NCBI RefSeq assembly: GCF_009901565.1
Contig: NZ_WXEW01000006.1
Span: forward strand, 310,001-374,000
Direction: 5' to 3'
DNA length: 64,000 nt
Source of the DNA: Herbidospora solisilvae
GTDB taxonomy: Bacteria > Actinomycetota > Actinomycetes > Streptosporangiales > Streptosporangiaceae
Shown here: piece by piece, positions 59,190 to 64,000 of the stretch
How positions within the stretch are numbered: the stretch's first letter is position 1
Layout of the letters: every line of letters starts with the position of its first letter
Made by a program: the position numbers and the translations under genes
Notes under the pieces: generated by a model
The model's database searches: none
What the model saw: only the letters and a program-made list of their open reading frames with translations
What the model was told of the DNA's origin: nothing

Positions 59190-59224
59190 CTCTCCTGGGC
59201 GCGTCGGCACACCAGCGCACATGC

Positions 59225-59248
59225 AAAAGGCCCGCGTTCTCGCGGGCC
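59225..59248 (-). terminator. Intrinsic terminator after tRNA-Arg
   Basis: On the minus strand GGCCCGCG and CGCGGGCC form an 8-bp stem around AGAA, followed by TTTT. It lies about 30 bases beyond the tRNA 3' end, a classic Rho-independent terminator. Confidence 0.85.
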
Positions 59249-59277
59249 GGTCATCGTCTCTCACGGTGGATCAGAGG

Positions 59278-59349
59278 TGCCCCCTGCAAGATTCGAACTT
59301 GCGCTCCCGGCTCCGGAGGCCGGTGCTCTATCCCCTGAGCTAAGGGGGC
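59278..59349 (-). tRNA. tRNA-Arg (anticodon CCG)
   Basis: A full cloverleaf on the minus strand. The acceptor is GCCCCCT/AGGGGGC, the D stem GCTC/GAGC, the anticodon stem CCGGC/GCCGG with loop CTCCGGA (anticodon CCG), and the T stem GCAAG/CTTGC with loop TTCGAAT. It reads CGG Arg codons, common in this genome. CCA is not encoded. Confidence 0.95.
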
Positions 59350-59458
59350 TCAGGAACAACCCTAGGCTACCAGCACTCCACACCGTCTTCGCACACCGTT
59401 ATGCGACGCGCCCGGGCACACATCCCCCGAAAACCCCGCGCCGACCGCGCCTCCCGGG

Positions 59459-59464
59459 TAGCCT
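59459..59464 (+). promoter_or_regulatory. -10 box of the response-regulator gene
   Basis: TAGCCT lies 7 bases before the GTG at 59472 and predicts a leaderless transcript. Confidence 0.5.
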
Positions 59465-59471
59465 CGCGGCC

Positions 59472-59879
59472 GTGGGTGAGGTTTTGGGGCGCGTACTGGT
59501 CGTCGACGACGACGAGGTCATCCGGCAGCTGATCGCGGTCAATCTGACCTTGGAGGGCTTCGACGTCTATACGGCCTTCGACGGGCAGGACTGCCTCGAC
59601 CGGGTCGGGGAGGTCGATCCCGACGTGATCACCCTCGACGTCATGATGCCGCGGCTCGACGGGTGGGAGACGGCCACCAAGCTGCGCACCGACCCGCGCA
59701 CCACCCACGTCAAGGTCGTGCTGATCACCGCGCGGGCGCAGGAGGACGACAAGCGCAGGGGGCTCGGCATCGGGGTCGACTCCTACCTGACCAAGCCCTT
59801 CGACCCGGCCGAGCTGATCCAGGTCGTCAGAGACCTGGCCCTGGCGGCGAAGAGCGGCTCCAGGTCACCGGAGATCTAG
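59472..59879 (+). CDS. Single-domain response regulator (receiver only)
   Basis: A 135-residue CheY-like receiver: acidic pocket VVDDDE, phospho-acceptor Asp in ITLDVMMPRLDG, Thr/Ser switch VVLITARAQ and Lys in YLTKPFDP. There is no output domain. The GTG start is set by the -10 box 7 bases upstream. The cognate kinase is not known; the orphan kinase at 55885 is a candidate only by proximity. Confidence 0.88.
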   Translation: MGEVLGRVLVVDDDEVIRQLIAVNLTLEGFDVYTAFDGQDCLDRVGEVDPDVITLDVMMPRLDGWETATKLRTDPRTTHVKVVLITARAQEDDKRRGLGIGVDSYLTKPFDPAELIQVVRDLALAAKSGSRSPEI

Positions 59880-59882
59880 CCC

Positions 59883-59888
59883 TATCGT
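59883..59888 (+). promoter_or_regulatory. -10 box of the 188-residue gene
   Basis: TATCGT lies 7 bases before the ATG at 59896; leaderless transcript predicted. Confidence 0.5.
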
Positions 59889-59895
59889 CGGTGGC

Positions 59896-60462
59896 ATGAC
59901 CTTCGAACTGGCCCTCTGGCACGAGCCCGAACCGATCTCCAAGGAGGAGGCCCGGGACCGCTACCGCAAGGCCGAGTTGTCCCCGGAGATCAGCCGGGCC
60001 CTGGCCGCCGCCCTGCCCTCGGCCACCGTCGACGGCGCTCTGGTGTCGGGGCCCGACGAGGTGATCGACGAGGTGGGGAACGCCGCCTTCGCGTTCGCCC
60101 GCGAGCACGGGCTGGTCTGTTACGACGCCCGGCGTCACCTGATCCACAACCGGGAGCCGCTGGGGGCGTACCGAGAAGTGCAGTTGCACACCGGTGACGG
60201 CGTCGTCGTGCACGATCCCGATCTCAACCTGGTCAACGACGTGCTGGAGACCCTGTCGGCCGAGAACCCGTTCATGGCGCTGGTCGTCTACGGCGGCCAT
60301 TTCATCCAGGTCTCCCCCGGCTACGAGGTCGACTTCAAGGAGGGCGGCGTCATCCGGTCGACGACCACGCCCGACCGGGAGCAGGTCCGGCGGATGGTGC
60401 TGCTCTACCTGGTGGGCGACCGGTCGTTCCTCGACGCTCATGAGTGGACGGTCCGGGGGTAG
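59896..60462 (+). CDS. Conserved-type hypothetical protein
   Basis: A 188-residue soluble protein starting MTFELALWHEPEPISKEEARDRY, with GLVCYDARRHLIHN and LVVYGGHFIQVSPGYEVDF segments and an overall mixed alpha/beta composition. No signal peptide, membrane span or catalytic motif. I do not recognise a family. The upstream -10 box fixes the start. Confidence 0.7.
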   Translation: MTFELALWHEPEPISKEEARDRYRKAELSPEISRALAAALPSATVDGALVSGPDEVIDEVGNAAFAFAREHGLVCYDARRHLIHNREPLGAYREVQLHTGDGVVVHDPDLNLVNDVLETLSAENPFMALVVYGGHFIQVSPGYEVDFKEGGVIRSTTTPDREQVRRMVLLYLVGDRSFLDAHEWTVRG

Positions 60463-60472
60463 TGCCCCGGGC

Positions 60473-61039
60473 ATGGAACTGCGCACCGACCGGGTCGGCC
60501 TGCTGCTCGACCAGCTGGAGACCTCTCTCACCTTCACCCGCGACCGCCTCCAGGGCCTGACCGACGACGAGTACTTCTGGGAGCCCTCGCCGGGCAACTC
60601 CTGGACGGTCCGGCGGCGGCTCGACGGCGACGTGGACGTCTACGGCAAGGGCGACTGGATCGCCGACTTCAGCCCTCACGAGCCCATTCCGCCGCCCGTC
60701 ACCAGCGTCGCCTGGCGGATGACGCACCTGCTGGCCTGCTTCGAGATGCGCTGGGACTGGACGTTCGGCAACCGGCGCATGCTCTTCGACGACCTGGAGA
60801 TCCCCCACACGGCCGACGACGCCCAGAAGCGGCTGTTCGAGAGCATCGAGCGGTGGATGGAGGACGTCGACGGGCTGACGGAGGGGCAGCTCGACACCGT
60901 GGGGTTCAGCCAGTTCCCGGCCGGGCTGGACCCCACGGTGCCGTTCATCGCGATCGTGTGGTGGCTGAACCGGGAGTTCGTCCACCACGCGGCCGAGATC
61001 GCGCTGCTGCGCGACCTCTACCGGGAGAAGCTGAAGTAG
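60473..61039 (+). CDS. DinB-family protein
   Basis: A 188-residue DinB/YfiT-like four-helix protein: LLLDQLETSLTFTRDRLQGLTDDEYFWEP, VAWRMTHLLACFEMRW (metal-binding His), and REFVHHAAEIALLRDLY with a second His pair. The family uses metal and often a thiol cofactor such as mycothiol. Its 3' end overlaps the convergent glucanase gene by 22 bases. Confidence 0.85.
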   Translation: MELRTDRVGLLLDQLETSLTFTRDRLQGLTDDEYFWEPSPGNSWTVRRRLDGDVDVYGKGDWIADFSPHEPIPPPVTSVAWRMTHLLACFEMRWDWTFGNRRMLFDDLEIPHTADDAQKRLFESIERWMEDVDGLTEGQLDTVGFSQFPAGLDPTVPFIAIVWWLNREFVHHAAEIALLRDLYREKLK

Positions 61040-62376
61040 TTGAGGTTGACGAAGTCGGCCGGTTGACCGCTGCTGAAGGTGATGTAGACGGTCTGGGCGC
61101 CGGTGACGGGCGAGATGTTGGCCGGGACGGTCCGCCACGACTGCCAGCCGCCGGTGTTCCCCACTGACATCTGGCCGAGCACGGTGCCGGTGGGGCTGCC
61201 GAGCCGGACCTGGACGAGCCCGCTCACTCCCCCGGCCGCGCCGGAGGCGACGCGGGCGTTGAACTGGGTCTCACCGGTGAAGTTCACCGAGTAGCGCAGC
61301 CAGTCGCCGTTGGAGATGTAGGCGACGTTCTGCCCGCCGCCCGCGTCGGTCGTGGTCTCCAGCTGGGTGCCCTGCTGGGCGGTGTACGACTCGGCCTGGA
61401 TCACGCCGCCGGTCGGGGGCGACGGAGACGGTGACGGGGACGTGCCGGCGCCGCTCTGCCAGACGGCGACGTAGTCGACCACCATCGGGCGACCGCTGAC
61501 GGTGGCGGAGGTCGGGGTGCCGAAGCCGGCCACGCCGTTGGGGAAGCCGCCGCCCATCGCCACGTTGAGCAGCAGGAAGTAGCCCGCGTGGCTGGTCATG
61601 TTGGTCCAGGTCGTGGCGTCGAACTGGTTCTGGCTGAGGGTGTGGTAGTTGACGCCGTCGACGTACCAGCGGAACTGGTTCGGGGTGATCGAGCGGTCCC
61701 ACTCGAAGCGGTAGGTGTGGAAGGCCGACTGGCACGACGATCCGGGACAGGCCCTGGCGGCCCCGAGCCCGTTGGTCTCGTTGCAGTTGCCGCCGGGGGT
61801 GACGCCGCAGTGGAGCACGCCCCAGACCTGGTTGATCCCGTTGACGTTCTCCATGATGTCGAACTCGCCGATGCCGGGCCAGTTCCAGTAGTTGCCCCGG
61901 TAGGGGGCGCCGAGGGCCCAGAACGCGGGCCAGTAGCCGAGCGCCGCGTTGCCGGTCACGTTGGGCATCTGGATGCGGCCCTCGATGCGCAGGATCCGTC
62001 CGGCGGCGGGCTTGAAGTCGGCCCGGCGGCTCTCGATGCGGGCGGAGGTCCAGTTCTGGCCGCTGCCGATCGGGGTGATGCGCAGGTTGCCGCTGCCGTC
62101 GAGGCTGAGGTTGCTGGTGCTGGAGGTGTAGTTCTGGATCTCTCCGGTGCCCCAGTTGGCGGGGCCGCCGGGGTAGCCGTGGCCGGTGTCGATGATCCAG
62201 TTGGCCGACGAGGGCAGGGTGCCGGCCGTGCCGTTGAAGTCGTCGGACCAGACCAGGGTCCAGCCCGAGGGGGTCGAGGGGACGGCGGCGTTGGCGACGC
62301 CGATGCACAGGACCGGGACCAGCAGCGCGGCGATCCACCCGATCAGAGAGCGTTTACCGACTCGTAAGGTCACCAT
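61018..62376 (-). CDS. Secreted GH16 beta-glucanase with CBM6-type module
   Basis: A 452-residue exported enzyme. Signal peptide at 1-30 (LIGWIAALLVPVLCIGVANAA). The GH16 catalytic domain spans about 35-310, with the ExDxxE motif in GEFDIMEN and the substrate-strand WPAFWALG. A Pro/Ser linker follows, then a C-terminal CBM6-like domain (IQAESYTAQQGTQLE; GDWLRYSVNF; GGWQSWRTVP). It probably degrades beta-1,3 or mixed beta-glucan outside the cell. A GAGCGCTC box lies about 90 bases upstream. Confidence 0.9.
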   Translation of the reverse strand: MVTLRVGKRSLIGWIAALLVPVLCIGVANAAVPSTPSGWTLVWSDDFNGTAGTLPSSANWIIDTGHGYPGGPANWGTGEIQNYTSSTSNLSLDGSGNLRITPIGSGQNWTSARIESRRADFKPAAGRILRIEGRIQMPNVTGNAALGYWPAFWALGAPYRGNYWNWPGIGEFDIMENVNGINQVWGVLHCGVTPGGNCNETNGLGAARACPGSSCQSAFHTYRFEWDRSITPNQFRWYVDGVNYHTLSQNQFDATTWTNMTSHAGYFLLLNVAMGGGFPNGVAGFGTPTSATVSGRPMVVDYVAVWQSGAGTSPSPSPSPPTGGVIQAESYTAQQGTQLETTTDAGGGQNVAYISNGDWLRYSVNFTGETQFNARVASGAAGGVSGLVQVRLGSPTGTVLGQMSVGNTGGWQSWRTVPANISPVTGAQTVYITFSSGQPADFVNLNYFSFSR

Positions 62377-62461
62377 GGGAACCTTTCGGGACGTGGGAAG
62401 TCGCAGATTGCCGTTACTGTGCGCCCGGCTTCACACGTCGTCAAGGCCCAAGGTGAAGATC

Positions 62462-63604
62462 CTAGAGAGCGCTCTCCACATTCGGACTCTGAACACGCGC
62501 GAGGGCTCCGAGCACTCCGGCGCGCTCCCCCAGTTCACCCTTCACCACGTTGACCGCACGGGCCGCGCTCGGGATGGCCAGGCGGCCGACCACGGCCATG
62601 ATCGGGTCGATCAGCAGCGGACCGGCCTCGGCGAGCGCCCCGCCGATCACCACCAGGCCCGGGTTGAGGATGTTGCACAGGCTCGCCACCGCGACCCCGA
62701 GGTGCCGCCCCGCGTCGGCGATCACCCGGCGGCAGCCGATGTCCCCGCCGTGCGCCAGCTCGACCAGCCGCGACACCGTGACCTGGCCGTGGGTGGGCCG
62801 GACCAGGTCGATCAGCTGCTGGCCGCCGGCCAGCGTCTCCAGGCAGCCGCGGTTGCCGCACCGGCACAACCGGCCGTTCTCGTCGATGGTGATGTGGCCG
62901 AGCTCCCCGGCCGCCCCGGTGGCGCCCCGGTAGAGCAGGCCGTTGATCAGGATGCTCGCCCCGACCCCCGTGCCGATCTTCATGTACGCCACCTCGCGCC
63001 GCCCCTTGGCCGCCCCCCACGTGGCCTCGGCCAGGGCCCCGAGGTTGGCGTCGTTGTCGACCACGACCGGAACGCCAAGACGTCGTCCCAGCTCAGCCGC
63101 CGGATCGACGCCGGCCCAGCCCGGCAGTATGGTGCTCGACCCCATGATCCCCGTCTGCGGGTCGATCGGGCCCGGCAGACCGAGCCCGACGGCCTTGATC
63201 TCGGTACCGCTCACGCCCGCCCGCTCCAGCAGCCCGATGATCAGGCGTTCGGCCGCCGACAACCCCTCGGGCGCCCTGGCCCCCACGTCGAACGGGATCG
63301 CCTCCTCGGCCAGCACGCGGTGGGACCGCTCGGCCAGCGCCACCCGCAGGTGGGAGTGCCCGAAGTCGACGCCGACCACGACCCCGGTCTCCCGGGCCGG
63401 GGAGATGAGGTGGCGACGGCCGCCGGCCTGGGAGATCTCCACCAGCCCGGCGTCGCGCAGCTCCCTGACGATGGTCGAGACGGTCGCCGGGGACAGGCCC
63501 GTCTGGCGGGCCAGTTGTGCCTGGGTGAGGGCGCCGGACTTACGCACCGTTTCCGTGATCAGGCGGCGGTTGGTCTCCCGCAGAGCCGTCAAGGAGTTGG
63601 CCAT
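62462..63604 (-). CDS. ROK-family transcriptional repressor
   Basis: A 380-residue NagC/XylR-type regulator. The winged HTH near 15-60 includes LTQAQLARQTGLSPATVSTIVREL. The sugar-kinase-like domain has GVDFGHSHLRVAL, a GELGHITIDENGR, CRCGNRGCLETLAGG zinc cluster, and GGALAEAGPLL. The start is at 63604 with AAGGGAG. It probably controls the adjacent glucanase and/or the MbtH-like gene. Candidate sites are GTTCAGGGATTGAAC at 63620-63634 and the GAGAGCGCTCTC palindromes. Confidence 0.9.
   Translation of the reverse strand: MANSLTALRETNRRLITETVRKSGALTQAQLARQTGLSPATVSTIVRELRDAGLVEISQAGGRRHLISPARETGVVVGVDFGHSHLRVALAERSHRVLAEEAIPFDVGARAPEGLSAAERLIIGLLERAGVSGTEIKAVGLGLPGPIDPQTGIMGSSTILPGWAGVDPAAELGRRLGVPVVVDNDANLGALAEATWGAAKGRREVAYMKIGTGVGASILINGLLYRGATGAAGELGHITIDENGRLCRCGNRGCLETLAGGQQLIDLVRPTHGQVTVSRLVELAHGGDIGCRRVIADAGRHLGVAVASLCNILNPGLVVIGGALAEAGPLLIDPIMAVVGRLAIPSAARAVNVVKGELGERAGVLGALARVQSPNVESAL
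62465..62476. promoter_or_regulatory. GAGAGCGCTCTC palindrome upstream of the GH16 gene
   Basis: A perfect 12-base palindrome, inside the extreme 3' end of the ROK gene, about 90 bases before the glucanase start. An identical copy lies upstream of the ROK gene and near the MbtH-like gene. Its core GAGCGCTC matches the centre of the CebR/CelR operator. Confidence 0.5.
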
Positions 63605-63619
63605 CGAACGATCTCCCTT

Positions 63620-63634
63620 GTTCAGGGATTGAAC
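63620..63634. promoter_or_regulatory. Candidate ROK autoregulatory operator
   Basis: GTTCAGGGATTGAAC has 5-base arms (GTTCA/TGAAC) with a 5-base centre, sixteen bases before the ROK start codon. Its position suits autorepression. Weak evidence, since short palindromes are common. Confidence 0.35.
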
Positions 63635-63677
63635 GTACACCTCTTGACGTTCTGGTGGAACAGGTGTTTTCTGAACA

Positions 63678-63689
63678 GAGAGCGCTCTC
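63678..63689. promoter_or_regulatory. GAGAGCGCTCTC palindrome between ROK and MbtH-like genes
   Basis: An exact copy of the 62465 palindrome. On the plus strand it follows a TTGACG (63644-63649) / TTTTCT (63667-63672) pair with 17-base spacing, so it lies near the predicted start of the MbtH-like transcript and could repress it. Confidence 0.5.
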
Positions 63690-63710
63690 AGTCGGTGGAA
63701 AGGGGCAGAT

Positions 63711-63881
63711 ATGGCCCCCCGTACGTTCAAGGTCATCATGGATGGAGAGGGCAACTACTCCCTCTGCCCCGCCGATCGCGAACCCCCGGACGGATGGGTC
63801 GCGACCGGCGTCGACGGCGTGTTCCAGGAACACCTCGACCACGTGGCCGCACTCTGGGGCGTCGACGGGAAGATCGTGTGA
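63711..63881 (+). CDS. MbtH-like protein
   Basis: A 56-residue protein with the MbtH pattern: FKVIMDGEGNYSLCP, then EPPDGW, QEHLDHVAALW. MbtH proteins bind and activate NRPS adenylation domains. The usual SLWP is SLCP, so the first conserved Trp is Cys; the later PxGW and C-terminal W are kept. It is short for the family. GAAAGGGG Shine-Dalgarno. No NRPS is seen in the window, but the right flank is not visible. Confidence 0.75.
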   Translation: MAPRTFKVIMDGEGNYSLCPADREPPDGWVATGVDGVFQEHLDHVAALWGVDGKIV

Positions 63882-63944
63882 GCGAGGTGCAGATGGCCGG
63901 AGGCCGGCTGTGGCTCGCGCTGGGAATCTGCCCTGAAGACACGA

Positions 63945-63950
63945 TATGGT
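63945..63950 (+). promoter_or_regulatory. -10 box of the gene cut by the right edge
   Basis: TATGGT sits 7 bases before a GTG at 63958. Confidence 0.35.
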
Positions 63951-63957
63951 CCGGCGG

Positions 63958-64000
63958 GTGGCTTCCGTCCGCGTCGAGTGCCCGATCTCCGCTTCGCCCG
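63958..64000 (+). CDS. 5' end of a gene cut by the window edge
   Basis: A GTG start placed by the -10 box 7 bases upstream opens a frame reading VASVRVECPISASP to the last base. Only 14 codons are visible, so identity cannot be given. An ATG at 63946 in the same frame (encoding MVRR) is an alternative start. Confidence 0.35.
   Translation, partial: MASVRVECPISASP

Noticed and set aside
59278-59349. tRNA-Arg as an integration site for a mobile element
   Set aside because: No integrase and no repeated tRNA 3' end was seen within the window.

Overview
This is a 64 kb piece of a high-GC actinobacterial chromosome, with G/C-ending codons almost everywhere. Many promoters have a TANNNT -10 box 6-7 bases before the start codon, which predicts leaderless mRNAs. 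The gene content (LAL and MmyB-type regulators, ECF42 sigma factor with DGPF proteins, ROK and LacI regulators, DUF4328, an Lsr2-like domain, a transmembrane Ser/Thr kinase) fits Streptosporangiales or a relative. The family assignment is an inference.

Left end (1-6610): the most unusual locus. Six tandem small genes encode 46-51 residue peptides with a near-identical N-terminal half (core LIAGYANYAST). Their C-terminal halves vary but alternate Ser/Thr with another, mostly hydrophobic, residue, and none contains cysteine. They converge on an opposing, translationally coupled operon: a LanM-type lanthipeptide synthetase whose cyclase domain has Phe in place of its conserved His, a 66-residue hydrophobic peptide, and a LAL (ATPase plus LuxR) regulator. 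My reading is a RiPP system making polydehydrated, thioether-free peptides of alternating pattern. Any further tailoring genes would lie left of the window.

6688-15179: housekeeping and accessory genes: NAD kinase, ECF42 sigma factor with two DGPF proteins, a cytosine-deaminase-like amidohydrolase with altered active-site residues, a DUF485/ActP symporter pair, a secreted protein, a PIG-L deacetylase and a membrane protein. 15234-22833: an alpha-glucoside locus with a debranching-type glycosidase, LacI repressor with clustered operators, a MalEFG-like importer lacking its ATPase, and an MFS transporter.

22868-34537: three large nucleic-acid enzymes resembling a defence island: a SNF2 helicase, a PLD-helicase-DUF3427 protein, and an SF1 helicase with a fused Vsr-like nuclease and Lsr2-like tail, coupled to an ADP-ribosylglycohydrolase. 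34670-39531: two TetR modules with palindromic operators and a transmembrane Ser/Thr kinase.

39611-54765: a methylthioadenosine salvage and polyamine block. A BMP-type nucleoside importer, nucleoside hydrolase and mtnA-like, mtnB, mtnC, mtnD and mtnK genes sit beside an Rbs-type importer without ATPase, an AIG2-M24 fusion, and an ornithine/lysine decarboxylase, speD, speE-like operon. The operon would produce the methylthioadenosine that the neighbouring genes recycle.

55025-64000: three MmyB-type regulators (one without its HTH) around a histidine kinase, a secreted protein, tRNA-Arg(CCG), a single-domain response regulator, a DinB protein, a GH16-CBM6 glucanase, a ROK repressor, an MbtH-like protein, and the start of a gene cut by the window edge.
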